This document shows positions 1 to 7,968 of a stretch of DNA of 32,817 bases, in pieces. Each line of letters begins with the position of its first letter. Position 1 is the stretch's first letter. This DNA comes from DHVE2 group archaeon (GTDB lineage Archaea > Thermoplasmatota > Thermoplasmata > Thermoplasmatales > Aciduliprofundaceae). Position numbers and translations under genes: made by a program. The stretch is from contig WAOD01000006.1 in NCBI GenBank assembly GCA_015521465.1, positions 1-32,817 on the forward strand, in the 5' to 3' direction. The notes under the pieces are model-generated. The model ran no database searches. It was not told where the DNA came from and was given only the letters and a program-made list of their open reading frames with translations.

Positions 1-1019
1 TCGCCATTGTTATCGTTTGTAGCATTATTTTCCGCCCAGTCAAACCAGTAGTTTCCTATTCCAGTTGTGGAGTTCCACCAATTATTGTCCCCATCATCAC
101 GAGCCTGAAAAAGCGTGCTGTTATACGTGCTCCCTGTGTTGTTATTGTAATAAAGAAAATTCCCATAAATTGTGTTATTGTTTGCTCCGCCAAACAAGTA
201 TATACCGTAATAACTTTCATTATATATCTTATTAAATTTTACCAGGTTTTCGTTGGCATTGTTTATTTCTATACCATACCCACTTACGTTATATACAACG
301 TTATCTGATAGAAAACTATCCTTTGAATTGTCAATAAAAATACCGTAATTTGAAACACCACCAGTTACGTTTATTATAGTATTGTTGACAATCTTAACCC
401 CATATCCCTGAAGAACCATTATCCCCCCAGCAGAGCCGCTGTGTCCTGAATCATCTAACACATTGCCCTCAATCAATATATTATACGAGCTATAGGTATA
501 GTAAACGCTAATACCCTTGCTGTAATCATAAAAAGTATTGTTTACGATGGATATATAGTCTGTACCCGCCGAATTGAGGTCTATACCCTCGCTACCTGTT
601 GCATCAATAGTGTTATTTTTAAATTCACCATTTATAACTTCATACAGAGTAATTGTCGCACCTGCGTACTCGCTGCCAATAACAGAGGAAACATTGTGAA
701 GGTAGCAGTTCTCAACAACGAAATACACCGTGGTATTGCCTATATATATAGCATACCCGTACCCGTTGGCATCTATGTCGTATCCGGATATGATATATGG
801 ATTATCCTGCGTTCCGTTTCCTGGCCAACCCTCTTCCTGAGCTAACTGGGCAAAATCACTGTTGTTATCTATTTTGATTATCCCATGAGAAACGTATCCC
901 CTTACACCAGTCGCATAAGGTATTTCTTCTTTAATTTGTTCGTACCCATTATGTATTGTGGGAATAGAGCCCATAAGCAGTGCGATTAGAATTCCAAATA
1001 TAATTAACCTGCGGCTCAT
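1..1019 (-). CDS. Secreted right-handed beta-helix (NosD-like) surface protein, C-terminus cut by window edge
   Basis: An open frame runs without a stop from ATG 1019 to the left edge, giving about 339 residues. It opens with a signal peptide (MSRRLIIFGILIALLMG), then a conserved lead-in (NSDFAQLAQEEGWPGNGTQ, then NPYIISGYDIDANGYG). Many short repeats of the NNTF/GNxL/NNxI type follow, as in parallel beta-helix (NosD/PbH1) proteins. Asn, Tyr, Gly and Thr are abundant and there are many N-x-S/T sites, as expected of a glycosylated extracellular archaeal protein. An NNWWN motif near residues 317-321 resembles the carbohydrate-binding/sugar-hydrolysis (CASH) repeats. Similar proteins in Aciduliprofundum often end in PKD domains and a membrane anchor, but that part lies outside. 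A TATA box about 27 nt upstream suggests a leaderless transcript. The substrate or ligand is unknown. Confidence 0.85.
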   Translation of the reverse strand, partial: MSRRLIIFGILIALLMGSIPTIHNGYEQIKEEIPYATGVRGYVSHGIIKIDNNSDFAQLAQEEGWPGNGTQDNPYIISGYDIDANGYGYAIYIGNTTVYFVVENCYLHNVSSVIGSEYAGATITLYEVINGEFKNNTIDATGSEGIDLNSAGTDYISIVNNTFYDYSKGISVYYTYSSYNILIEGNVLDDSGHSGSAGGIMVLQGYGVKIVNNTIINVTGGVSNYGIFIDNSKDSFLSDNVVYNVSGYGIEINNANENLVKFNKIYNESYYGIYLFGGANNNTIYGNFLYYNNNTGSTYNSTLFQARDDGDNNWWNSTTGIGNYWFDWAENNATNDNNG

Positions 1020-1042
1020 TAACAGGAGTATGAGCGAAAAGA

Positions 1043-1050
1043 GTATAAAA
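1043..1050 (-). promoter_or_regulatory. TATA box of the beta-helix surface protein gene
   Basis: The minus strand reads TTTTATAC, centred about 27 nt before ATG 1019. No Shine-Dalgarno sequence precedes that ATG, so transcription probably starts at or next to it. Confidence 0.5.
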
Positions 1051-1126
1051 GATTTGCCATATGATTACTCATCGTTAACTTGCAATCTTTTAAGTACTAA
1101 TTTTCAATTGGATAATAAAGTAATAA

Positions 1127-1144
1127 TTTATAAAGATTTAAATT
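1127..1144 (+). promoter_or_regulatory. Promoter of gcvPA-gcvPB
   Basis: Two candidate TATA elements lie close together, TTTATAAA (1127-1134) and TTTAAATT (1137-1144). They predict start sites near 1157 or 1167 and a leader of 15-25 nt. The ribosome site before ATG 1182 is weak. No riboswitch-like structure is visible in this short leader, so glycine-responsive RNA control is unlikely here. Confidence 0.45.
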
Positions 1145-1181
1145 ATGAAAAGGTTTAAGATGAGTTTACAGATTACCCGGT

Positions 1182-2498
1182 ATGAATGAATTTGATGATA
1201 TGCTCAAATATCTCAGGATGAACTCCTGGGAAGAGCTTTTCAGCGACATCCCAAAGGAAGTGTGGAAAAAAGGAATTGATATTGAGGCAATGGATGAAAT
1301 TTCCGTGTACCGATACGCCAAAGAGCTGGCAGCGAAGAACAAAGATATCTTCGATATGCCGAATTTTTTAGGTGCGGGAATTTATACCCATTACATACCT
1401 CCGGCGGTGCTGGAAATCGTAGGCCGCTCAGAATTCTACACCTCTTACACCCCATACCAGCCTGAAATTTCGCAGGGAATGCTTCAGGTGCAGTTCGAGT
1501 ACCAGAGCGTCATCGCCGAATTAACGGGAATGGACGTTGCCAATTCATCGATGTACGATGCCCACACATCATTGGGTGAAGCTGCAAGAATGGCGTACAG
1601 GATAAACAAGAGAAAAGAAGTTTTAGTTCCGGAAAATCTATACTGGGAGAAGGAGAGCGTTTTGAAGAATTACATCGCAGGATTGGGGATGAGCGTTAAA
1701 AAATACCCGCTTAACGAGCGCGGGATGGTCGCTCTGGATAAATTGCAGGAATTGGTGAACGAGGACACAGCGATGGTTTACGTTGAGAATCCAAATTTCT
1801 TCGGCGTGATCGATGAAGGCGTCGATGAGATAAAAGAGATGCTGGGCAAGGCAATATACACCGTTGGAGTTAATCCTCTCAGCTTAGCAGTTCTCAAGCC
1901 CCCGGCTGATTACGGCGCGGATATAGTTATTGGCGAAGGGCAAATTTTGGGCAATCCCATAAGCTTCGGCGGACCTCTTTTAGGAATATTCGCCACTCGC
2001 AAGCAGTACGTTAGAAAGATGCCCGGCAGATTAATAGGGGAAACTGTGGATGCTGATGGAAGGAGAGCCTTCGTCATGACCCTGCAAACGAGGGAGCAGC
2101 ACATAAGAAGGGGTAAAGCGACGAGCAATATCTGTTCCAACGAGGCTCTTTGCGCGGTGTTCAGCGTTGCATTCGTCGCATATTACGGCGCGAACGGATT
2201 GAAGGAATTGGCGAAGAGGAACATGGACAACGCCCGTATGCTCATGGAGAAATTGAGAAGTGCGGGATTCAACGCACCCATTTTCGATGCAAAGCACTTC
2301 AACGAATTCTTAGTTGAGTTGCCGAAGAATCCTCACGAGATTTCAAAGGAATTGCTTAAGCATGGCGTGCACGGCGGCTTGCCAATCAACGCCGGATGTT
2401 ATCGCAACGTTCCCAATTCCATGCTTCTGGCAACCACCGAAATGATACGCGAGGAGGATATGGATAAATTAGTTAGCGCATTGAAGGAGGTGTCCTAA
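1182..2498 (+). CDS. gcvPA: Glycine dehydrogenase (decarboxylating) subunit 1, P-protein alpha chain
   Basis: This is the N-terminal half of the split P-protein of the glycine cleavage system. Together with GcvPB it decarboxylates glycine on PLP and passes the aminomethyl group to lipoylated H-protein. The 438 aa length is normal for archaeal and Gram-positive split forms. Typical blocks are visible: FLGAGIYTHYIPPAV near residues 62-76, YTPYQPEISQGMLQ near 89-102, and the DAHTSLGEAARMA region near 125-137. The PLP lysine is not expected in this chain; it sits in GcvPB. The stop codon directly abuts the ATG of gcvPB, and both must be made from one mRNA. Genes for T-, H- and L-proteins are not in the window. 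Confidence 0.97.
   Translation: MNEFDDMLKYLRMNSWEELFSDIPKEVWKKGIDIEAMDEISVYRYAKELAAKNKDIFDMPNFLGAGIYTHYIPPAVLEIVGRSEFYTSYTPYQPEISQGMLQVQFEYQSVIAELTGMDVANSSMYDAHTSLGEAARMAYRINKRKEVLVPENLYWEKESVLKNYIAGLGMSVKKYPLNERGMVALDKLQELVNEDTAMVYVENPNFFGVIDEGVDEIKEMLGKAIYTVGVNPLSLAVLKPPADYGADIVIGEGQILGNPISFGGPLLGIFATRKQYVRKMPGRLIGETVDADGRRAFVMTLQTREQHIRRGKATSNICSNEALCAVFSVAFVAYYGANGLKELAKRNMDNARMLMEKLRSAGFNAPIFDAKHFNEFLVELPKNPHEISKELLKHGVHGGLPINAGCYRNVPNSMLLATTEMIREEDMDKLVSALKEVS
2484..2492 (+). promoter_or_regulatory. Strong ribosome binding site of gcvPB
   Basis: AAGGAGGTG lies inside the last codons of gcvPA, 6 nt before ATG 2499. It allows independent initiation on subunit 2 and suggests balanced production of the two chains. 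Confidence 0.7.
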
Positions 2499-3914
2499 AT
2501 GTACCAGCAGGCGAAGTACAACGAGCCCCTTTTGAACGAGATAAAGGGTGAGGAAGAGAAAGAAATCAGCGTGGATGTTCCAGATAAATTAAAAAGAAAA
2601 TCTTTGAATATTCCGAATCTGGAAGAATGGCAGGTTGTGAGGCATTACACCCGGCTATCGCAGATGAACTACGGGGTGGATATAAACACCTATCCACTCG
2701 GCTCATGCACCATGAAGTACAACCCAAAGCTCAACGAGGAGATAGCAAAATGGTTCTCGTACCTGCATCCATATCAAGAGGAAAGCACCGTGCAGGGGGC
2801 TTTGCAAATAATGTACGAATTGCAGGAGATGCTTAAGAAAATCACGGACATGGACGGTTTCACTCTTCAGCCAGCGGCGGGAGCGCACGGCGAGTTTACA
2901 GGCATGCTGCTGGTGCGCGCATACCACGAGTACAAGGGCGAATTGGAAAAGAGGAGAAATGTCCTGCTTCCCGATTCCGCACATGGTACCAATCCCGCAA
3001 GCGCGGCGATGGCGGGATTCAATGTCATCGAAATACCATCGAATGAGAAGGGTATGGTAGATTTGGAAGCTCTGGAAGCGGCAACGGACGATACAACTGC
3101 TGCGTTCATGATTACAAATCCAAACACACTGGGCATATTCGAAGAAGAGATTTTGGAGATTGCAAAGATAATGCACAAAAATGGTGCTCTGTTATATTAC
3201 GACGGCGCAAATCTCAATGCGATAATGGGCATCACCTCGCCGGGAATAATGGGATTTGACATCGTTCATTTGAATCTTCACAAGACATTCTCCACTCCGC
3301 ACGGCGGCGGTGGGCCCGGTTCCGGACCTGTAGGGGTTCGCGGAGAGTTAGTTGATTTCCTGCCCGTGCCGATTGTGCGCCACGACGGAGAGAAATACTA
3401 TTTGGATTACAACGTAAAACACACAATCGGAAAGGTGCGCTCTTTCTACGGGAACTTCGGCGTGATGGTGAAAGCATGGGCATACATAAAGCGCTTAGGC
3501 GGCGAGGGATTGAAAAACGCCACGATAAGGGCAGTGCTTAACTCCAACTACCTGAAGGAGAGGATTAAGGGATATTACGAGTTGCCCCACAAAGACCTTA
3601 GGAAGCATGAATTTGTGGTGAAGCCGAAGAACGCTCGCGCACTGGATGTGGCAAAGCGCCTGTTAGATTTCGGCGTGCACGCGCCCACAATATACTTCCC
3701 TCTAATCGTCCACGAAGCGCTGATGATTGAGCCCACCGAGAGCGAGAACAAAGAGACGTTGGATAAATTTGCGGAGATAATGCTCCAAATAGCAAAAGAG
3801 GCGGAAGAAAATCCAGAAATTCTGAAAGAGGCCCCTCACAACACGGCGTTTAAGAGAGTGGATGAAGTTCTTGCAGCGCGCAAGCCCGTGCTAACATGGA
3901 AGGACAAAAGATAA
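2499..3914 (+). CDS. gcvPB: Glycine dehydrogenase (decarboxylating) subunit 2, P-protein beta chain
   Basis: This is the C-terminal half of the P-protein and carries the cofactor. The motif [16 protein letters not shown] holds Lys262, which should form the Schiff base with PLP. Other family blocks are [12 protein letters not shown] near residues 65-76, QPAAGAHGE near 123-131, [12 protein letters not shown] near 159-170, and [12 protein letters not shown]. The 471 aa length is usual. Start ATG 2499 is fixed by the gcvPA stop and the strong GGAGG site. The enzyme works in the cytoplasm as an alpha2beta2 complex with H-protein, supplying methylene-tetrahydropterin-type C1 units and CO2/NH3, or running in reverse. 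The gene ends 4 nt from the convergent MFS gene. Confidence 0.97.
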   Translation: MYQQAKYNEPLLNEIKGEEEKEISVDVPDKLKRKSLNIPNLEEWQVVRHYTRLSQMNYGVDINTYPLGSCTMKYNPKLNEEIAKWFSYLHPYQEESTVQGALQIMYELQEMLKKITDMDGFTLQPAAGAHGEFTGMLLVRAYHEYKGELEKRRNVLLPDSAHGTNPASAAMAGFNVIEIPSNEKGMVDLEALEAATDDTTAAFMITNPNTLGIFEEEILEIAKIMHKNGALLYYDGANLNAIMGITSPGIMGFDIVHLNLHKTFSTPHGGGGPGSGPVGVRGELVDFLPVPIVRHDGEKYYLDYNVKHTIGKVRSFYGNFGVMVKAWAYIKRLGGEGLKNATIRAVLNSNYLKERIKGYYELPHKDLRKHEFVVKPKNARALDVAKRLLDFGVHAPTIYFPLIVHEALMIEPTESENKETLDKFAEIMLQIAKEAEENPEILKEAPHNTAFKRVDEVLAARKPVLTWKDKR

Positions 3915-3918
3915 TCCC

Positions 3919-5106
3919 CTATTTTTCCAATTTTTTGGTGGGCAAGAAAAAGAGGAAAATAAAGATGACGATTATTCCGAAGGCAAAAAATATCGTTTTC
4001 GTGTCCACAAAAGTCATCAACACACCTGCGGTGATTATTGATATTAGCTGAGCAGATTTAGTCACTGTTGTTGTTAATCCAAGAGTCGGTTTTAGAATTT
4101 TTGGCGGGGTGTATTCCATCAATATTGCCTGAAATTGCGGAGAGATTAGGCCATCGCCTATTCCCAAAATTACGGCGGAGGAGAATAAGATGAGGGAATT
4201 CACCAAAATACCCATCATAAGATAAAAAGAAGCTAAGAAGATGGAAGAATAGAGAACCATTGAGTACGGCTTATCTATTTTGATTTTTTTGAATGTTATG
4301 GGAATCATTATTGCCATCATGCCCACCGCCACCAAGGTTGCACGGAGCCCGTAGTAAAGGTAATAATGTGCCGGAAAATAAGAGTGGATGTATCCGACGA
4401 TCAGAAGCTTATTCGCCCCGCCCAAAAACATGAGCATATTTGCGAAGAGCAAAGCATATAGAACTATTTTCGCGTCCCTTCTCAAAGCGGAAAAACTTCC
4501 CCGTAATCCGCTAAGAAATCCCTGTTTTTTCTCTTCACCTTTTTCTTCTATGGCCGCGGGAGCGGAGATGAAATACACGGCCAGAGCTTCTAAGAAATAA
4601 GTTGCCAAATCGACCAAGAATGGAAAAAGAGGGGAAAGGGAGAGAAAATACGCCGCAATGAACGGAGAGATGGCACCGATTACCAAATACGAGAGAAATA
4701 TTGTGTTGTTGGCCCAGCCCAACTCTTCGGGTTTCACTATTTTGGGAAGAAGCGCACCTTTTGATACCATGACGAATATGCTATTTGTGCTCACCACAAG
4801 GTTGAGAAGAAAAAGGGAGTAAATGTTGAAAAATAAAACGACGAAAAGCTCGAAAAATCCGGAGATGAGCGCCATTGTTAGCCACACCTTTCTGCTATCC
4901 TTTCCCTGAAGATATTGCCCTGCGAGCATGCCCAATGCGATTGGAGGAGAAACAGAAGCTAATTCGAAGAAGGAGAGAATAAGTCCCGAAGTGGTCCATT
5001 GATAAACAAGGAGGAGAATTGCAATTGATGATAGTAAAGAACCGAATGCCGTTATGACTGTGGCGAGTAGGTACACCGAAAAATTGCTGTTTTTGAGTGC
5101 TGTCAC
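3919..5106 (-). CDS. Major facilitator superfamily permease
   Basis: This 395 aa protein has about 12 predicted membrane segments and a central basic loop after residue 185 (IEEKGEEKKQG), the usual split between two six-helix halves. The overall pattern fits MFS carriers of the drug/macrolide-efflux (MefA-like) type, but the substrate cannot be read from sequence. The start is GTG 5106, supported by a TATA box at 5127-5134 centred 26 nt upstream, which predicts a leaderless mRNA. The gene faces gcvPB tail to tail and is divergent from the winged-helix gene at 5261. That gene is a possible local regulator, though only position suggests this. Confidence 0.85.
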   Translation of the reverse strand: MTALKNSNFSVYLLATVITAFGSLLSSIAILLLVYQWTTSGLILSFFELASVSPPIALGMLAGQYLQGKDSRKVWLTMALISGFFELFVVLFFNIYSLFLLNLVVSTNSIFVMVSKGALLPKIVKPEELGWANNTIFLSYLVIGAISPFIAAYFLSLSPLFPFLVDLATYFLEALAVYFISAPAAIEEKGEEKKQGFLSGLRGSFSALRRDAKIVLYALLFANMLMFLGGANKLLIVGYIHSYFPAHYYLYYGLRATLVAVGMMAIMIPITFKKIKIDKPYSMVLYSSIFLASFYLMMGILVNSLILFSSAVILGIGDGLISPQFQAILMEYTPPKILKPTLGLTTTVTKSAQLISIITAGVLMTFVDTKTIFFAFGIIVIFIFLFFLPTKKLEK

Positions 5107-5126
5107 AATTCATATATTGATTAATT

Positions 5127-5134
5127 TTATATAA
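5127..5134 (-). promoter_or_regulatory. TATA box of the MFS gene
   Basis: The minus strand reads TTATATAA, centred 25-26 nt before GTG 5106. This spacing decides for the GTG start and against the nearby out-of-frame ATG at 5113. Confidence 0.55.
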
Positions 5135-5153
5135 TTTTTGTGTTTACTATTGT

Positions 5154-5184
5154 TAAGAGTAGGCAACCTGGTGTCTCACTCTTA
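5154..5184. repeat. Inverted repeat between divergent MFS and winged-helix genes
   Basis: TAAGAGT (5154-5160) and ACTCTTA (5178-5184) are perfect inverted copies separated by 17 nt. The pair lies upstream of both divergent promoters. It could be a regulator binding site. Seven-base arms in AT-rich DNA can also arise by chance. Confidence 0.3.
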
Positions 5185-5260
5185 TTTACAGCCGTTTGAG
5201 GAAACTAAACTGGCATAACATATCACAACATACAAATACTGTGACCAGCATGCTAAAATT

Positions 5261-5686
5261 GTGGATGATGAGCTCCGCAGGAGAATAGAGAAAATCGAAG
5301 AGTTGCTTAATAGATACTTTGAAACTGAATACATGAGATACACTCGCAGAATTCTCTCCACTTACTTGCAGCTCATAGATATTTATATAGAGCACGGGAG
5401 GATAAGCCCCTCTGTTATATTTCCCAACGTGAAAGACCCCATATCCAGAGAGATTCTCGAAACTGTTTTTTATTATGGGAAGCTCAACACATCACGCATC
5501 ACTGAAGAGTTAAGAAAAACGAGAGGAAAAGCGTCCAGAAGAATCGTACGTGAAAAGCTGGAGAAGTTAGTGGAGATGGGGCTCATAGAATGTGAAGAAA
5601 AGACGAATGAGAAAATCTACTTTGTTTCGGATTATGCTTTAAAGAAGTGGTTAAAAGTGCTCGGCATCGATATAAAGGGTGATTGA
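5261..5686 (+). CDS. Winged-helix DNA-binding protein, putative regulator
   Basis: A 141 aa soluble, charged protein. Residues 1-30 form a probable coiled helix (DDELRRRIEKIEELLNRYF). Residues 60-125 look like a winged helix-turn-helix: DPISREILETVFYYGKL, a turn, SRITEELRKTRGKASRRIV as recognition region, then EKLVEMGLIECEEK leading into the wing. It begins at GTG 5261, with a TATA-like element (CATACAAAT) centred about 26 nt upstream. It is first of three closely packed genes (to 6339) and divergent from the MFS gene, so it may control itself, the cluster or the carrier. Exact family not recognised. Confidence 0.75.
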   Translation: MDDELRRRIEKIEELLNRYFETEYMRYTRRILSTYLQLIDIYIEHGRISPSVIFPNVKDPISREILETVFYYGKLNTSRITEELRKTRGKASRRIVREKLEKLVEMGLIECEEKTNEKIYFVSDYALKKWLKVLGIDIKGD

Positions 5687-5711
5687 TATATAGTAATAAG
5701 AGGTGATAAAA

Positions 5712-6101
5712 ATGGATGAAAAAAAGAAAAGTAGTGCAGAGGATGAAGATGTGAGAGAATTCAAAGAAGTAATGAATACATTAAAGGAGACAGTGCCTGA
5801 GATAATTAAAGGCATTGTGGACGCCATATATTCTGGAACAAATGCGGAAGAATTTGGAAAGCAAGTTGCAAATTTCTACAAATCCATGGTAGATGTGGGA
5901 ATGGATAAAGGAGATGCATACGAACTAACAAGGAAATTTATGGAAAGCAGAGATATATCAGGTATCATAAAGAAAATCTTATCTGAAGGAAACTGGGGTA
6001 ACTGGAAAGGAGATAAGGTGGATAGCGAGAAAGTCACGAGCATAATAAAGGAAAAAGTGAATGATGAGATAAAAAAGAGTATGGAGGATACAGATGAATA
6101 A
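5712..6101 (+). CDS. Hypothetical helical acidic/basic cytoplasmic protein
   Basis: A 129 aa protein with no signal or membrane segment, predicted almost wholly helical and very rich in Lys, Glu and Asp. The start is set at ATG 5712 because GAGGTGA (5700-5706) is an ideal ribosome site 5 nt upstream; the longer reading from GTG 5703 would use the ribosome site itself as a codon. The motif GMDKGDAYELTRKF sits near residues 78-91, followed by a GNWGNWKG turn near 109-116. The motif recurs in the next gene product as GVDRKIARQLSSNI. The gene overlaps the next one by 8 nt. Function unknown; not recognised beyond being conserved-looking in archaeal small helical proteins. Confidence 0.75.
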   Translation: MDEKKKSSAEDEDVREFKEVMNTLKETVPEIIKGIVDAIYSGTNAEEFGKQVANFYKSMVDVGMDKGDAYELTRKFMESRDISGIIKKILSEGNWGNWKGDKVDSEKVTSIIKEKVNDEIKKSMEDTDE

Positions 6102-6339
6102 AAGCACAATATACTTAATATCATATGTGCTCCTTATCATCATTACCATCATTTTTTCTTATTTGAAATACAAAAGAAAAGTAAAAAAATATACAAAAAT
6201 GTTCAGAAAAACGCTTATTAAAGAAGGAGTTGACAGGAAAATAGCCAGGCAACTCTCCTCCAACATCAAAATTCTGAATATAAGAGAAATAATGACTTTG
6301 AATGGGAGTCAATATCAAAAGAAGATTTATTTAAAATAA
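6094..6339 (+). CDS. Small single-span membrane protein
   Basis: 81 aa: one membrane helix near residues 5-22 (TIYLISYVLLIIITIIFSYL), then a strongly basic cytoplasmic stretch (KYKRKVKKYTK) and a helical tail. ATG 6094 lies 6 nt after a GGAGG site and overlaps the stop of the preceding gene by 8 nt, so the two are translationally coupled. The tail carries GVDRKIARQL, in register with GMDKGDAYEL of the neighbour. A simple guess is that this protein anchors the cytoplasmic partner to the membrane through related helices. No known family recognised. Confidence 0.7.
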   Translation: MNKSTIYLISYVLLIIITIIFSYLKYKRKVKKYTKMFRKTLIKEGVDRKIARQLSSNIKILNIREIMTLNGSQYQKKIYLK

Positions 6340-6353
6340 ACCTTCAAGAGAAT

Positions 6354-6363
6354 ATTTATATAT
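6354..6363 (+). promoter_or_regulatory. TATA box of the secreted/membrane protein at 6384
   Basis: ATTTATATAT is centred 26 nt before ATG 6384. It predicts a leaderless mRNA separate from the preceding three-gene unit. Confidence 0.55.
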
Positions 6364-6383
6364 CTTAAAAAACATTCATTAGT

Positions 6384-7346
6384 ATGAAATACCTCGCTTT
6401 GTTTGTTCTAACCCTGCTCTTGCTCTCATTTTCCTTTTCTACGTATATCATAAGTGTGGAGGGATATCAAAACAACGTAAACAAAATCGAAATGAGCAGC
6501 GACCTACAAATACTTGATGTTAGTGACATATTTGGCGGGCACATAACATGGGTAATTGAAGGGGAGATTGCAAAGGAGTTGAGAGAGGCAATAGGGGTAA
6601 AATATAATGTAAACACAATAGATTTGGGTACGGCATCGCATTATTTCAAAGGTGACCTTGAGAAAGTCGTTGAAAATAACAAGTTTGGGTGCGGATACAT
6701 AGGCACCATAAGAATAACAAGGGCAGACCCACTTCACGGGGACACACAGGGAATTCTTAACAGAGTGGAGGATGTAGAGGGGCTTGTGGGAAGCGTTAAT
6801 TCCACCAAGCCAATTACCTTGAAGATGCTCATTCGTGGAGAGCCAGCAGGTGAAAAAATGCCTGTGACATCAAAAAATATTACCCTTGCTCCTTTTTACG
6901 CTCTTGTAAATAATGCCTCTGCAATGAAAAAATTCTCCCTCCAAAACGTGAAAATTGAAGTAAAGCACATGGAAACACTTGCTGGATTGGGCAATTTTGA
7001 ATTATCCCCAGGAACATTCACTCTTAGACTTGTACTGGGACAATTTTTCATGGCAAGCAGCGGCTATGTAGAGTACCGCACATTTGACCCTATTAACTCG
7101 CCACTCGTGCTTTTTATAGTGTATCTTGCTGCAGTGATTTTAATAACCGCTTTCAACAAAAAATTAAAAGTAGGAAAAGAAAACACCCTGTTTTCAAAGA
7201 AGGCAAAGAGATTCAGTACCGCGACTAAAGTAGCGCTTTTCTTCGTATATCTTGCACTTCCATTGAGCGGTATTTGGTTTATGCTGATTACGGCGGTAAC
7301 GGTAGTGATAGCAGTACTCCTTCTCAAAAAAATTTACTCGGTATAA
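6384..7346 (+). CDS. Hypothetical exported protein with C-terminal membrane segments
   Basis: 320 aa. A signal peptide or anchor (residues 1-22, YLALFVLTLLLLSFSFSTY) leads to an extracellular domain of about 215 residues. Then come a membrane helix at 239-257, a basic loop (KKLKVGKENTLFSKKAKRF), and two more helices near 283-316. The ectodomain has a single Cys (103), an HGD near 118-120, and a beta-rich second half. Nothing points to an enzyme I recognise. It has its own promoter but follows the 5261-6339 genes in the same direction with 44 nt between, so it may share their role. Its 3' end overlaps the convergent ubiX by 13 nt. Confidence 0.75.
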   Translation: MKYLALFVLTLLLLSFSFSTYIISVEGYQNNVNKIEMSSDLQILDVSDIFGGHITWVIEGEIAKELREAIGVKYNVNTIDLGTASHYFKGDLEKVVENNKFGCGYIGTIRITRADPLHGDTQGILNRVEDVEGLVGSVNSTKPITLKMLIRGEPAGEKMPVTSKNITLAPFYALVNNASAMKKFSLQNVKIEVKHMETLAGLGNFELSPGTFTLRLVLGQFFMASSGYVEYRTFDPINSPLVLFIVYLAAVILITAFNKKLKVGKENTLFSKKAKRFSTATKVALFFVYLALPLSGIWFMLITAVTVVIAVLLLKKIYSV

Positions 7347-7879
7347 GGCTCATAAAGGGAATGCTCCAAACCCAAGTGGTCCATTATCTTGCCAACCAAA
7401 TAGTTTACAATCTCATCAACAGACTTGGGCTTGAGATAAAATGCAGGAACGGGAGGCATAATCACGGCTCCCATTAACGAAAGCTCGTACATTCTTTTTA
7501 AAACCACCGGGCTTAGTGGAGTCTCCCTGGGAACTATTATCAGCTTTCTTCTTTCTTTCAACGCAACCGAAGCGACCCTAGTTATCAAATTATCTCCAAT
7601 GCCACACGCAATTTTAGATAGTGTGCTTGTTGAACACGGTGCAATCACCACAGCGTCAAATTTACTCGTGCCTGATGCAATCTCTGCGCTTAAGTTATTA
7701 TTATCATATACCTTAGAGGGGACATCTGCAAGCGCCTCATAAGAGTAAGAGGTCTCGTATTCAATTATATCCTTTGCATTTTTAGATGCAATTAACACGG
7801 CATTCTTTCCAAGTACTTCAAGAAGCCGAATTCCTATAATTGCCCCGGATGCCCCGGACATCGCCACTATGACTTTCAT
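7334..7879 (-). CDS. ubiX: Flavin prenyltransferase (UbiX/Pad1 family)
   Basis: 181 aa, normal for the family. UbiX joins dimethylallyl phosphate to FMN, giving prenylated FMN, the cofactor of UbiD-type decarboxylases. Visible motifs are the N-terminal MSGASGA FMN loop (residues 7-13), VIAPCSTSTLSKIACGIGDNL near 98-118, KLIIVPRETPLSP near 132-144, and MPPVPAFY near 160-167. ATG 7879 has a TATA box (7900-7908) centred about 26 nt upstream, so it is probably leaderless. No ubiD is in the window. In archaea without ubiquinone the partner may act in menaquinone or mevalonate-type isoprenoid synthesis; that is inference. Confidence 0.95.
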   Translation of the reverse strand: MKVIVAMSGASGAIIGIRLLEVLGKNAVLIASKNAKDIIEYETSYSYEALADVPSKVYDNNNLSAEIASGTSKFDAVVIAPCSTSTLSKIACGIGDNLITRVASVALKERRKLIIVPRETPLSPVVLKRMYELSLMGAVIMPPVPAFYLKPKSVDEIVNYLVGKIMDHLGLEHSLYEPYTE

Positions 7880-7899
7880 ATTTCCACATATATTGCAGG

Positions 7900-7908
7900 A
7901 TTAATAAT
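7900..7908 (-). promoter_or_regulatory. TATA box of ubiX
   Basis: An ATTATTAAT-type element on the minus strand is centred about 26 nt before ATG 7879. Confidence 0.45.
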
Positions 7909-7968
7909 CTTTGCGCCTTTTCATAACATCTATATACGCACACAATATTTCCCCCTGCGGTGATTTAA

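Noticed and set aside
958-1158. 66-codon plus-strand frame before gcvPA
   Set aside because: It overlaps the start and promoter of the minus-strand beta-helix gene and has no ribosome site or recognisable product.
2703-3176. 157-codon minus-strand frame inside gcvPB
   Set aside because: It is a shadow of a highly conserved gene; its translation is Cys/His-rich nonsense.
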